DNA of 64,000 nt from Rhodamnia argentea (GCF_020921035.1 NC_063154.1:5394001-5458000), one strand, 5' to 3'. Positions 25,458 through 38,104 are shown, numbered from the stretch's first letter. The notes: generated by a model not told the origin, from the letters alone. Translations and numbers: made by a program.

Positions 25458-26210
25458 TGTTAGTGTTAGCGGTCTGCCCTAGGAACTAATCAACGTCGAT
25501 GCTCTAACATTAGTTGTGGATTAGGTTGTGTCGAAAAACGACATTCACTATACTTAGGTAGTCATAATGTGTTGCTAGAGACCGCTTATGACTTGTGGGT
25601 CAAAAAGGTTTTGGGCACACTGTTAATGTCTAGTGAACCTACGGGGTCACACACAATAGCGAACCGAGTTTATATTTTCTCTGTGCCTTGATCTACTTAA
25701 GAAGTAGATTTTAATTTATTCTCTTATTCTAAATATCTACGCGATCGTGTGTGTTATGAGATAACGATGAAACGCACGATTGGAGATAGACGGTTTGGCG
25801 GGCCCGAGCCGCCCGGCCCCACTTCTTTTATTGCGCATAAATATTGACGCGTATATAAAGACGTGGAAAAACCCTAGAGAAGTGTATGAGAATAAAAAAA
25901 ACGCAGAAAGCCATTCTCTATTGGGAGATCTTTGAGAGAGTCTCGGAGATCAAAAAGGTAATCAAGGAGGAGAAGTTTCAAAATCTGTAAGCTAGCACTT
26001 GGATCGTTGGAGACTTCAATTCACGTGTGTGGATACCGGTAGAGGCACAACACTTGGGGCGCTAATCCAAACACAATCGTTCGTCAATTTAACTTCGATC
26101 CGCAAAAGGTACGCCTTGAACTTCGATTGATTTCAATATACGCATGGATCCTATCTAGGGTTTCAGTTTAGACTTATATTCCGCTGCGTTTTGACAATCT
26201 CAAAACCCCA
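25458..26210 (+). mobile_element. Probable solo LTR or LTR fragment, Ty1/copia type (fossil)
   Basis: The stretch begins TGTTAG and ends in CA. It contains an LTR-like promoter (GCGTATATAAAGACGTGG near 25850) followed by the region typical of copia LTR 3' halves, with 'gtggataccggtagaggc' and 'gatccgcaaaaggtacgcc'. No internal coding domains lie next to it and I could not match flanking target duplications, so the ends are approximate. It looks old. Confidence 0.5.
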
Positions 26211-29200
26211 TCAGTTAGACATACTAAGACCGGTTTACAAACTCGATACAGCAAATACCTCGGCGGTCCGCAAGCGGCCGATTAAACAAGTGGACCGTAT
26301 CGAGCTGACAAGACAATAACCGGCCTGCCACATCATTTAGCGAGACGGGAATTAACGAACGGGTCTTGATAAACATAGCATTTCTCGTCTTCAAATCAAT
26401 CGGTGTCAGTGAGGTGCGCATGGCCGTATCCTTGGGTGCTGCAATTTGATTCGATTGTTCATAAAGGGCCGCCACGACTTCTTGCCAACCCCACCACTTA
26501 AAGTTGTTCTTTCCGCCTCTTTTGGCAACACGTAGGAACACCTCAATCACTCGTAACTAAGCTTAGGAGCAAATCATGCCGGAATCATCGTCCAACTTTT
26601 TTTTTAATTTTTACGCGGGCCTTTTGCTCCTTTGTCGTCCTCCCTCGATGGCAACATTAAACTTCGATAGTTTTTCGGACAGCCTCTCACGTCTTCGTCG
26701 AAACCTGTCTGAGGATTTAGTTCTATAATACCCGCAATTCGATATTTAGTCATCGGGTTAGAATTCAGTCTCCGTTTTTTGGTTAAGGAAAAAAAAAAAA
26801 GATTTTGGAGGACATTTTTCGCTATTTAGTCATCGGGTTAGAATTCAGTCTCAATTTATTTTGCGAAAAATGAATACTTTTTCTAAACACGATCTCTTGT
26901 ATCGATTTAAATAATTAATCGACGAAAAAATATCTTTTATTATGGACAGTAATTCATTTCTAGATATTTTGATTCAGAAAATGTAGTGTAATGCAATTGG
27001 TGCGGTGGATGCTTTTCCTTTTATTGATAAATATGTCAAGTGGATGATGAGGTTTTTTCTTTTTTATTTTTGCTTACTAAATTCAAGTGGGTGATGTGAG
27101 AAAAGTGGCATAAGTGTCTAAACTTTATGACCCAAAAAAAAAAAAGAATGTGATAAACGACGTCATTGTGATTTAATTTAAATAATATCTCCATGATTTC
27201 CCCCACGATAAATACGTGCCAAATGTGCGATATGTTCATATTATTCAAAATTCATATTGGTACACACGATTCACAGGCGGCGAAAAAGAAAAGTTTTTAC
27301 AAAACATGTTTTCGATAACGACTAGACATGTCAAAATAGATTATAAATCAATTTCTTGACTTATATGTGATGAGCTGGGTTGTTGTATAGATTAGTTGTA
27401 TTCAATAAATGGGTTTAAGCATAATATGAGTGTTGAATATGTCATAATGGATTTACAATTTGCTTAGACCCAATCCACCTCTCTTTATTCTCTCTCACCC
27501 TCACTCGATCTCGTCTTCAATCACTCCCCACTCTAGCTTCAGTTCGGACATGGGTTTTTCTAAATTGGATTAATTATGAAAATATTTTAGGAATATGGTT
27601 CGGATCGGGTATGGATCCGATTGGGTATGTATCATTTGATTTGTATTGCAATAAAACAAGTCTTAAACAGGTTAAATTGGTCTATTTGGATCGAACATTT
27701 ATGACTTGATCCACTCATTCGACGGATCTTTACGACACGTCCATGCTCATAAATTGAAATGCGTCCACGATACCAAAAACCTGACGATGTTGAAAAAAAC
27801 TCACTTTGGGTTGGAAACTTGCAAGTTGTTGATAAATATGGGCAAAATATCTCGACATTTGATGTTTATGTTGGTGATAGCCGTACGAGGAAATCCTAAG
27901 TTGATCGAGTGCATGTCTATTGCGACGTGAAGACGACAGGTTCAATCGATATGTCCATCAAAATATGTAGTTGGCCTTTCTCATTAAAGACTACGCGCAA
28001 GGACATGAATACGACTTCTGTATTTCGTTTTATTTTATTTTTCCCTTTTTTCCGGCGACTTTTCAACCTACATTATGTCGTAAATATTGTCGTATTAATG
28101 CAATAATCGCATATAAATGACGCTACTATAAGAGCGAAAGTCATGCATAACAGCTATTTAAGGCATTATCTGGGAATGCTCTCAATTCGGGATAAAGCGA
28201 CATCTTCAATTAGCTAATTATGTCGGCGGACATATCGGTGCAAATGAATATGTATTATCTGCATTTATTCTCCTCCCATTTTTTTGCCTTTTCTTCTTTC
28301 CCATTCATCCCCTCTCCTCCTCGCCCCCACCATCGGTCCATTGTGCCGCCGACCTTCACGCCTGTCGCGCAACACCGCCGCTAGCCTCCATATTCGGCCG
28401 CTAGCTTTTGGACATTACTCATCACGCCACCCACTTCGTTGTGCTCCTAAGCAAGTTCATTTATTTATTGCAAAACGTGATTAAAATTATAAACTTCAAA
28501 ATGTTGTCATAGCTTAAATAATAAACTGAACTAAATACAATGTGAAAGCAACTTCCCACTGAACGCAATGGCACAGGGCGCAAGCAAAACCGCGTCCACA
28601 CGTCGAAACAAACCAAAAAATCCAAGGTCAATCCTGTATGCACATCATCAAAGCCCTAACTTTAGCAATAATTGGTTAATTATTTTAACGATGCATTAGA
28701 GCTGGAAGAGAGAGAATAATATCAAGGCAACGAAACTTGTTAAACAAACCCACAAAAAAAAAAAAACAATCAAATAACAATTGATTTGGAAAAGAAAAAA
28801 AGAATTGGATCAAATGATATAAAATAATAGGATATTGCATAATTTAATAATTACGTGCGTCGTGTACATGTTCATATGCATGTGAGTCACGTTTAAGAAG
28901 AGAGAGGGATTGGAAATCACGATCGGTTTGCTAGCCAGGCTTCGATATCAGCAGCTATCAAACACGGTTCGGTTTAAAAGAACTTTGCTAGCACAACAAT
29001 TTTTAGGCGACTGTGAGAATATCATAATGTTGTGGGCTATAAGTTCTTGAAGGAATAGATCCCACAGTAATTTTTAATTATTTATTATTTAATTTATGTG
29101 GTTTACAACATGCTGTTAATGTAACGCTAGATTAAAAAAAAAAACTATCACATAAGTACAATCTTTCGATTTATGCTTCGCAAAATCGATATTTCTTTTT

Positions 29201-29670
29201 CCATTCCTATATCATTTACAGGTTAAAAAAAAATTGTTGTGGGATGGTGATGGACTCGGTCAAGCTCTCTTCCTTACGGAAAAATAAAAAAAGATTTATT
29301 AGTTTTTTTTTTTCTGGACTATAAATCTATTGCGTCATCGGATTTATACAGTATCAATTTTTTATTTTTTTTTATTAATGGTTACAAGGACGGTAGCTTC
29401 GCGAGATACACATGTATTACCGACAACTTCCGCTATTTGGACAGGAGGGGCGACATTGCCTTGTCTTTCGTTATCTGCTTATGACGTATGATGCGTGACT
29501 AAATTTTAGGACAGATTTTTGCCACGTCAGGAAAAAAAAAAGAGATTAGGCTATTTGTCTGCTCCTAATGTCTGGAGCTGTAGGTTTTCTCCCCGGCAAA
29601 ATAAATAAGTTATATGCTTATGGTGTGAACTATTAATGTGGGAGGACTGATCTGAACCAAAAACGGTCCA
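26211..29670. other. Intergenic stretch, no supportable gene
   Basis: A 108-residue minus-strand frame at 26224-26550 contains KWWGWQEVVAALYEQSNQ but has no recognisable domain. The region 27330-27720 is rich in 'gggtatggatccg' and 'gatcgaac' type repeat sequence like that near 11690-11880. The rest is AT-rich with poly-A/T runs (for example 28753, 29310, 29825). No RNA gene seen. Confidence 0.45.
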
Positions 29671-29675
29671 TCCCC

Positions 29676-30270
29676 AAAATTAGAGTGATTTATCAAATTC
29701 TTTTTTTGAGTTGTTGATTTTCATTTGAGTTACTTATCGATATTTAATTTTTTTAAAATTTTTATAACGATTTTTCTACTGAGTTGGCAACTTTTATTTG
29801 TCTACTATAAATGTCGCAAGTTGTTTTTTTTTTTTTTTCCGATACACAGTAAGTTATATACTATGCTATAACAGGCAAGTGGACTAGTATCAATCATAGG
29901 GGCGCCCCCCTAAACTAGAGTGATTTATCAATTACTATTTAAGATTTCCAACTCTCCTTTGAGCTGTCGATTTTCATTTGAGTTACTTATCGATGTTTAA
30001 TTTTTTTTAAAATTTTATACCGATTTTTCTATTGAGTTGGCAACTTTTATTTGTCTGCTCTAAATGTCGCGAGTTTTTTTTTTTTTTTCCCGATACGTAG
30101 TAAGTTATATAATATGCTATAACAGGCAAGTTAGGGGTGCCCCCTAAACTAGAGTGATTTATCAATCACTATTTAAGATTTCCAACTCTTCTTTGGGCTA
30201 TGTATCGATTTTTAATTGTTATTGTATCTCGACTTTTACCGATTTTTCTATCGAGTTATCGACCCTTAAA
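29676..30270. repeat. Tandem array of about 2.6 copies of a 235-bp unit
   Basis: The marker AGAGTGATTTATCAA occurs at 29682, 29917 and 30151, spacings of 235 and 234. Units share 'tttgagttacttatcgat', 'gatttttct(a/c)', 'gagttggcaacttttatttg', a poly-T run, and 'agtaagttatata...tgctataacaggcaag'. The third copy is truncated. A degenerate inverted copy of part of the unit follows at about 30405-30510. Confidence 0.85.
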
Positions 30271-30404
30271 TTAACTTACTCTTTTACAGAGATTAACAAC
30301 CTAAACTAACATGCCTCGCCAACTTTTCTGCCCTTGAGGTACTACCTAGTGTTTGGTTCCAATTCTCTTCTAATTTACTTACCACTGTTAAATGGTTTAG
30401 TAAG

Positions 30405-30510
30405 CAATGCAAATAAAAGCCGGTAACTCAATAGAAAAGATTACAAAAATAAACAAACAAAAGCAAATAAATGTTTGTAACAACCCAAATGAGAGTTGAT
30501 AATACAGAAT
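30405..30510. repeat. Degenerate inverted partial copy of the 235-bp unit
   Basis: The sequence GCAAATAAAAGCCGGTAACT followed by CAATAGAAAA matches the reverse complement of the unit (GACAAATAAAAGTTGCCAAC then TCAATAGAAAA). Further on, 'acccaaatgagagttgataa' matches 'actcaaatgaaaatcgaca'. Together with the direct array this can form a hairpin. Confidence 0.55.
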
Positions 30511-30635
30511 CATCTAGTAATCTAAAGTGATAAAATATGGTGTAAGTTATAAGACTCAATGAATTTAGGGTGCTCATAGAAAACATAATAAAAGTTAGTA
30601 AACAATAAGAAAAGTCAATTTATTTATAAAAAATA

Positions 30636-31360
30636 GGCAAAAGGACACTCGGAGTACCAATATTTGTGGACAACGCATAATTTAATATCAATATTTTTTT
30701 TGGATCACTTAAGTGCCAAATCGGAGAAAAAACGATCACTTAAATGGCAAGTTAGGCCAAACAGTACACGTGATGTTTTTTATTAATTTTTTAATATTAC
30801 GTGAAAATTTTTAAAAAATTCAGTCCACATGGCATCCACGTGGAAATTAAAAAAAAAAAAAAGCAGTCCACGTGAACGCCACATGTAATATTTTTTTAAA
30901 AAATAAGATGAAATATTTTTAAAAAATTAGCTAAATAAATAAGATAAAAAATAGAAATTGATATGTTGCGGTGGCGAGGACTTCCAAGCCCATGCCGCCA
31001 CCGTTGCCCACCATCGTCGACAACGGCCGGCGAGGGTGGAGGTTGGCCAGCGGGGCATCGCAGTGGCCGGGCGAGGTCAACCTCGCCCAGCCATGGCCAA
31101 GCCCTAGCCGCTGCAACACCCTTTTTTTTTTTTTTTTTTTAGTTTTTTAGCTTATTTTTAATTTTTAATTTTGAAAATTTTTTATTGCTAACTTGGAAGC
31201 TACGGCGTGCCACGTTAGATTTTCAACGAAGCTCACCAAAGTTGGTACTGAAATAATCATTTTTCAAAAAAATTGATACTTAAGTGGTGTAAAAAAAAAA
31301 TTAATGACACTACGGTGAGTCCCGTACATAAATATTAGCACTCTTGGTGTCTTTTTGCCG
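30636..31360. mobile_element. Non-autonomous Mutator-like element with exact 9-bp target duplication
   Basis: The left end reads GGCAAAAGGACACTCGGAGT and the reverse complement of the right end reads CGGCAAAAAGACACCAAGAG, giving inverted repeats of about 35 bp. The element is flanked by TAAAAAATA on both sides (30627-30635 and 31361-31369). The interior holds a GC-rich block (about 30965-31110) between AT-rich arms, and mirrored 'gatcacttaa(g/a)t' type motifs. No transposase is encoded. The exact duplication suggests a fairly recent insertion relative to neighbouring repeats. Confidence 0.82.
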
Positions 31361-31369
31361 TAAAAAATA

Positions 31370-33205
31370 TATGACCATCAATAAGTAATTTAAATGAAAA
31401 TTGATGATCCAAAATTAGTCGATGATTTAATCAGAAAAATAGTTGACAAGTCACGCAAGTAAAGATCGGCACTATCATACTTGAAGTGGTGCTTTCGAGG
31501 CGGTAAAATGACAAACAAAGGATTGGTAAAAAAATTAAAAAAAAATTGATAATTTACACAAAATGAAAAAAAAGTAGTTAATTTTGTGATGTCCATAAAT
31601 TACCAACAAATTAACGGAAACTCGAATGCTTCTTTTATTTAGTCTTCATATATCTATTCCACCTTGCGCTCGCACGTGTCCCCATCTTAACGCTAATCTT
31701 ATCAACAATCAAGTCAAAAGTTGTCTTTGTCTCGCACGTGTCAATATTACCACTTGCTATTCGCTAGCTAGACCTATATCATTTCATACATGTCTAATGA
31801 CTACCCACCATTACCTGCCGCGTACCTAAACAATAGCATACTCGACAGCTGTTTATTTTTTTCTATTAATAGAATGCATGTTTGATCTGGTCACATTTAC
31901 ACGACACATTTAATAGGTAATGCTCGAATTATAGTTCGTTTCTATTCGCCTCGTCCTTGCCGACGGCCGGCGGGTGAGCTTCTCCGCCCCCCGCCTGCGG
32001 GCGGTTGCCGGGCTCGACGGGCTGACTGGATGAAAAAGAAGAAGAAGACAAAAAGAAAAGAGAAAGAAAATAAAAAAAGAAAATTCAGAATTCAAAAAAA
32101 TGTTGAAAATTGGCCATGTCACGTAAGTAATTTCCTTTCAAAATTGCTTCGAAAGGACTAAATTAACATAAATATAAAAAGTTTATGATTGAATAGATGA
32201 ATAATTGATTATTGATGGCTACTTCAAGGATTCAAGAAGCAGCCAAACAAAGTAAAAACGCCCAAAAAGTCAAACCAGATTTTTATAATTTTACCCAATT
32301 TGAAAGATGTTTAGCAGCGGGAAATAAATTTAAAAACTCAGTTTTATCTTATTTTGAGCTCTCTGACCTCCAAACCAGCCCCAACCTTGGATCGATTGGC
32401 TGAGCTTCGGTTGAATTTTGGATCAGATGACGACCAGAAAGTTTAATAATGTGGTTATGTTGAATATTACCTGTTCTCGGAGGATTATTACCTTTCAATT
32501 CAGCGGATGTAATTCTTGGACTTTCAAAATCTCCTTCTTACCCAATACGAATAAACCCGATAAAATTTTTAGTCACCCGAGAAAAACCCCGACAGTACAT
32601 TCGGAGAGCACGAAAACCGGTTTATGAAAAGTTTACGGGCCCATGCACTTCGAAACCCCTAAATGGGTATCGAAACAAGCATGCCTTACCAGATACTAAA
32701 TGAATTTTCGATCCGCAATGATGGGAAGTTTCATATATTCTATACGGGCCACGGCTTAAAAAGACAACCGCGCTTATGCCATCAGTTCGGTGACTGAATA
32801 TCAAAGTATCGCCCTTTATTGACTCGCTATTAATGTTTTCAAACTAAACTTGTTGACCTTGAATGTTATAAAGCCTTTCGGATTGAACGAATCCCCGTCC
32901 ACGGGGAGGAAAAGAAGACCGTGTGTATTATATATTTTTGACTAGATGCCCTGCACAAAAGAGGAATTGTCTTTTTTTCTGACTTTTTCGTCAAGGGAAT
33001 AAAACGAGTGCGAAACTTCGATTCCAGCCGTGGAGATACGCGTTTTCCAATGCAATTGTCGTTCAAGAATTTGAAACATCCCCATTTCCATTCCCCTTCA
33101 AAAAGTTGAAAAAAAGAAACAGAAAATGACGAAATCATGCATGTTTTGTTTTTTCTTTCTAATTTCGTCCTTGACCATGCAACGAGGTCGATGCTAGGAT
33201 CGGCG
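31370..33205. other. Intergenic stretch, no supportable gene
   Basis: AT-rich with short frames lacking domains. A local GC-rich spot at 31950-32030 resembles the cores of the MITEs in this window. Nothing else recognised. Confidence 0.45.
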
Positions 33206-33540
33206 TGCAATCACAGAAAAAGTAAAACATAGCGAGAAAGAGAAATCGAGAACACGAGATTTTATCGTGGTTCACCTTCAAATTAGGGTTACGTCTAACA
33301 GAGGATTCCACTATAATTAGTACATCGCACTTTTCGTTACGTCACTCAATTACAAGCGAAAAAGAGTATATATAACAGTGGATATTTATGAGCCCAAATC
33401 CAAACTACTAATGAAAAATTACGAGACTTAAATCGTAAAAACTTTCTAGTGTCTAGGAGGTGCTGCCCTCTTGAGAACCTCGTTGAAGCGGCTCCCTTGG
33501 ATCCTCGCCCGCTTTGGGGAGTATGAACCGTACCCCAACA
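33206..33540 (-). mobile_element. Possible LTR fragment (fossil)
   Basis: Read on the minus strand the stretch begins TGTTGGGGTACGGTTCATAC and ends in CA near 33206. It contains a TATATA promoter-like motif (near 33370) and, towards its end, 'cacgataaaatctcgtg' with the wording typical of plant copia LTR ends. No internal domains are adjacent. Ends and family are tentative. Confidence 0.35.
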
Positions 33541-34920
33541 GTCAACTGAAATTACGTTGGAAATTTCGAGCTCATGATCTCCCTTTCTTTTTTCCATCAT
33601 TTTTTTTTTTTTCCCTTTTGTTCTTTTGGGACTTTCGTCTGCTAATCCGCCTTGATCTCCAAGAAAGAACCGTTGACAGTTGGCGTCGTGTCTCTCGCGA
33701 TTTCTTGGTTTTGTTCACCGGCATCATTCGTTTGCTTCTTCTAATCAAAGATGATTAAAATTATTTTTTTTTTCCGGGAATTAACGTGAGCTGGGTGTGA
33801 CTCCAATGTCGTCAATTGGAAGCCATCGTGCAGTCTAAATGCCACACCAAAACTATAAAAAGACTATTGATTGCTTAATTCGAACCATGCGACATGATTG
33901 CGATTTGAGGCTGGTAAAATTCTCTTAATTTGGATCGGATCATTCACGACTCGTAACGAATTTAATCCAATCCATCCATTTGACGGATCTAGGCAAGACC
34001 GACGGATTAATACACAGTTTAAGAAAGTTTTTAGTGGACAGACACCGCACAGGACATGGAGTGAAGCCAACTCGAAATTCAGACAGTTGCTAAAAAAAAA
34101 CAAAGGGGGCAGGCTTTGTTTTAACATTAAACGTCATCTTCGAGAAGTGTTGGGCAAGGCAGACGACGGTCAAGGTGTAATGACGAGGCCTCGGCCACGA
34201 AAGTCCAAACGCATCCCCTCAAGTCCCAACCCAAGAAGGTGAAATTAATTGATTAATACGGATGAGTGAAAGTTACACCGCGTGTTGTCGAAAGGCGAAT
34301 TCCGAGCGGTAGGCTTTTCTCGATTTCGATGTCTCCATAGTGTCGTGTTTATTTACGGTGGCTCCCTATACTAATTTTGAAAGCACATTCGACAGGAAAA
34401 AAGGTTCGAAACTTTTTGCATCAATAGAGAATTACGAGAAGAGCATGCGTTTCAATTTTCTTTTATGTCAGAAAATGGTCTCGAAAATTGATTTTTTCTT
34501 ATTGACATATATAACGAGAGTGTATCGTAAATCAATGGTCAGTCCTATAGGATTTGTCGGCGGAACTTTAAAAGTGAATAATCGATTCTTTAAGATATTG
34601 ATCCTCCACAACACATTACAAGGACGGATAATATATTGAAAATTGCAATCTATGCTTATCTGATTCTCAACGGTACGCGTTAACGACTTTTAACTGAACT
34701 CATCGTCCCGGTACATGGTATATGGTCGGGTCGAATGGTCTCCGCTTAGGGAAATCCATATTAGTGCCCGATCGTATTGGTCATACGTAGGAGCTAAACA
34801 TTGGACTTTTCGATTCCCAATTCTAAATGCTAAACAAATTACATCATTTTCAACCAGCTACATAAATACGAATATTCATTTCCAAAGGGCCTCCTCACGA
34901 TCGAACCGCTCTCGGGTCTC
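33541..34920. other. Intergenic stretch leading into the membrane-protein gene
   Basis: About 33860-34020 resembles the 'gacggatct/ggatcggatc' repeat family seen near 27330-27720. Open frames at 33864-34242 overlap on both strands and carry no domain. The last part (about 34930-34995) is pyrimidine-rich (CTT and CTCC runs) and is the likely 5' UTR of the next gene. Confidence 0.4.
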
Positions 34921-34995
34921 CCGAGAAGATCCCCTCCCATATGCCGTCCTCTTCTTCTTCTCCTTCTTCTTCCTCTCCCTCTCTCCATCCCTCTC

Positions 34996-36244
34996 ATGGC
35001 TCAGAGTCCTCCGAAGAAACCGATAAGGACGAGAACGAGAACCACCTGCTTCTCGGGTTGCTTCGGGCCGCGCCACTCCGATGAGGTGAGCCCGTCGAAG
35101 ACCCCGGGCAGCGGCGGCGAGAAGCTGAAGATCAGCTGGTTCTACTGGTCCCGCTTCCGCTCCAAGAAGTCCGCCGCCAAGACCGTCCCCCTCGTTAATT
35201 CCACCGTCGAGGCCGAGAAGAAAGCGGCCAACGACATGTTCAACAACGCAGAGGCCGAGGCCGAGGCCAAGGCCAAGTCAAAGTCCAAGTCGAAGCCGGA
35301 TAAGATCAGCTCCAAGAGAAGGCCGGCCGGGCAGGCGACGGCGACGGCGACGGCGACCGAGACGGCGCATCCGGCTCAGCCGCCGGAGAGCGAGGGGGAT
35401 CAAGAGGTACGTGACCGGTCGTGTTCTTGGCACGGGAAACACCACTTCCCACAAGTCAAACCACATGGAATTCACGTGAAAGATAGAAAAAAGAAGAAGA
35501 AAAAGATCGAAATAACAAGTCTTGATTTGATTCGAGTGTTGTCATGAAAAATCCCAGGGCAAGTGAGATGATTTTTCATGGATGGTTGAATTCGATTGCG
35601 ATCGGGCACAGGCATGTAAGTAGCAGACAGAATCGTCCTTTTTCTGATTCACTTCGTCTTGTTTTCAGACGTCCGAACACGAAGCTGAAGCTCATCGAAA
35701 CGAGACACGAGAGAACCGTACGGACTCCGCTCGGGGCAACACGTGGCACAACCAGAAGCGCCTGTCCTTCTGCCGGAGGATCGACGCGATCCGGGCCGGG
35801 TCGAGCCAGCCCGGCTCGCCCGACGTCAAACCGGCGAAGCCCTCCCGCTCCTCCGCCGCCGCCGCCGCGATCCCGCACTCGGCCTCCCTCCCGATCCTCG
35901 ACCAGGAACCCCGGCCGGCGCCGCCCCGCCCAGCCCAGTCGCAGAAGAATCGCAAAGCCCGACCAGCGATCGGGCCGTCCGGCCATGAAAAGCCGGTCGA
36001 CCCGGTGGTGGGGATGTCCATAATCTTGGTGACCCTGGTGATCATGATCCTGTGGGGGCGGCTCTGCGCGATCCTGTGCACGGCGGTGTGGTTCTACTTC
36101 ATCCCCCGGCTGAGGTCGGCGACGGAGAGGCCGGTCAGCAGCGACGGCCCGAACGTGAACGGGCCGGACTTGAACTCGGAGGAGTACAAGAAGAGGGTGG
36201 TGCTGGAGGGGCTGCTCGAGAGAAACCGCCGGAGTCCGCCGTGA
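34996..36244 (+). CDS. Uncharacterised plant protein, basic N-terminus and C-terminal transmembrane segment
   Basis: Two exons, 34996-35406 and 35669-36244, joined in phase 0, give 328 residues. The acceptor is TTGTTTTCAG. Residues 1-30 contain a basic Thr/Arg stretch and a CFSGCFG motif that could be lipidated. LKISWFYWSRFRSKKSA follows, then a Lys/Ala/Glu-rich low-complexity region with KSKSKSK. The second exon holds a W-x-x-QKRLSFCRRIDAIR motif, a Ser/Pro/Ala-rich linker, and a hydrophobic span at about residues 253-288 (GMSIILVTLVIMILWGRLCA and on). Near the end is LNSEEYKKRVVLEGLLERN. I know this architecture from unannotated plant 'transmembrane proteins'; At5g23160 appears to be the counterpart by position. 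Function unknown. It probably sits in a membrane with the long basic N-terminus in the cytosol (inference). Coding GC is high, producing a spurious 284-residue antisense frame. Confidence 0.82.
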
Positions 36245-36299
36245 GTTTTCCCTTTCTGTCAGCTCAATACGGGTGTCCATAAAAATACGACAATAACAC

Positions 36300-38100
36300 G
36301 GGGACACTAAGACCGCGGTGCCGGCGGTGGCAGATGGCATTTTGTGTAAATTAAACTGTAGATGCAGGGTGATATTTGTGAAAAGAAAGAAAAGCGAGGG
36401 GGTATAGGGATCTTCTAGAAGCATTTCCATCTGGCGTTTCTCCTTCTCGCTTTCTGCTCCCTTTCGTTTTTAATTGGGCGGTTGGGGGAGTCACGTGATG
36501 TTGGTGGGGACGCCAGGGCCTCCCTCGCGCTCGCGCGGTCGTGGCCCATTGGGTGGCGGTCAGTTTTGGCGGCCTCTGGCCTGCACGGAGAGAGACAAAA
36601 TTGTAGATTTGTTTCTAAATTTTTCTCTTTTTTTTTTTTTATTAAATAAATTTTAATTCTTGGATTTGATTAATCCTTTTTATTTTAGTTTGTTACTTAC
36701 TGTATCGGCGTCTCTTCTTCTGTGGCCATCATTCTAACGTACACAAAACCATGGATTACCAATCAGACCTAACGGCTCCCCCCACGTAGGTCGGCTGGAT
36801 TTTTTTTCGACACGTCTAAAAATGTCGTGTTGAATTTGTCTTTGTGGTAAGAAATCGGGCATTTTTTTTTTCACACGTTTGAAAGGCCTTGTCAAATTAT
36901 ATGACGGCAGTGGATGGTTCGAGCATCTAATTTTTACAGTAGGCCGAGAAATGCGATCGCGATCCTTTCTTGCTTCTCTCCGTCTCTATGTGTCTACCTT
37001 TTCCGCGGTGCTAAGAGAGAGACAATCTGATGATGTCGGCAGCGGTGGCCATAATCGCCGCAATCACATGATTGATCGAGTTGAACTTTTTTTCCCCATA
37101 TTTAGCATCGTATGGATAGGGGTAATTGCGTTGTGTCATGTGATGTTCGGATATCATGGTTAAAAACCATCCTTTTCTTATTAATTTTGAATTATCTGCT
37201 CTGAATAATTAGTTGTTCAAACAATTTTGAAAGAATCAAAATTATTAGAATCAAAATTCAGAAGGCATGGTACACTCACACGGGACCTCGACGTAATAAT
37301 TCACTTACCCAATCGAACACATTTTCTTTACGGAGGACACGGGAGCCAATGCACTACGTGTTGTCGTGCTTCTTACGGTAATCTTATCGGAACCGATTTA
37401 CAAAAGCGGTATACTAAGCGATATGATTAAGCGCCGTCCGTTACCGAACGAGAGCTCGCTTGTTCGACATTTTTTTACGGATCGATCTGTAAAGTGCCCC
37501 TTGCGCGAAAAATGCCAACGCAATCCATTCATATTCTCCACAAAATTTAGCTTCGTGGAAGTTGGTGAGCAACAAAACGGATAAGTCTGTTAAAAAAAAA
37601 AAAAAAGGGCAAGTGGACAAGATTCCTCACCGGAAACTCGATTTCTAGAGTTAGGTCTTAGGAGTTGGTAGAACTCGTACCACGACAAAAATTCGTGGCT
37701 TATAATATAAGTGAACATAGGCAGGGATTGGGCGATTTGACGATGCAATTGAAGATCCAATTAGGACGTGGTCTATAATTAATGAATCGATTTGCTGTGA
37801 TCTTTTGATTTCGGGTCGGATCGCGGCTATTGGCTATGACCGCTAGTGGGGACCAAGCTCTGGGGCCCACCAAAACCCGCGCGTGTTTCCGACCGATCAA
37901 GAGGAAGACAGCGACCCCTCCGGGATTTGTTTGTGTGTGATGGGACGCCGCCCCGACACGTGTGGAGAAACATCATCAGACGAGGCGACAATGCCGTCGG
38001 GAGAAAGGAAATAGGGATTTATTTTTTCGGTCGAAAAGAAAATAAGGAGGTTGAACGGTGGATGTTTCAGCAGTTAGGTGACTCTTGGAGAAAAAATCTC
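36300..38100. other. 3' flank and intergenic stretch, no supportable gene
   Basis: Holds the 3' UTR of the membrane-protein gene. The remaining short frames (36474-36656, 36879-37163, 37366-37584) show no domain. Two CG-containing spots near 37850-37950 have no recognisable function. Confidence 0.45.
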
Positions 38101-38104
38101 TACG

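Noticed and set aside
26224-26550. 108-residue minus-strand frame with KWWGWQEVVAALYEQSNQ
   Set aside because: No recognisable domain or splice context; it lies in repeat-rich DNA beside an LTR fossil.
35576-36430. 284-residue minus-strand frame opposite the membrane-protein gene
   Set aside because: Arises from high GC in the plus-strand exon. It is Arg/Gly-rich and has no domain, and the plus-strand splice structure is consistent.
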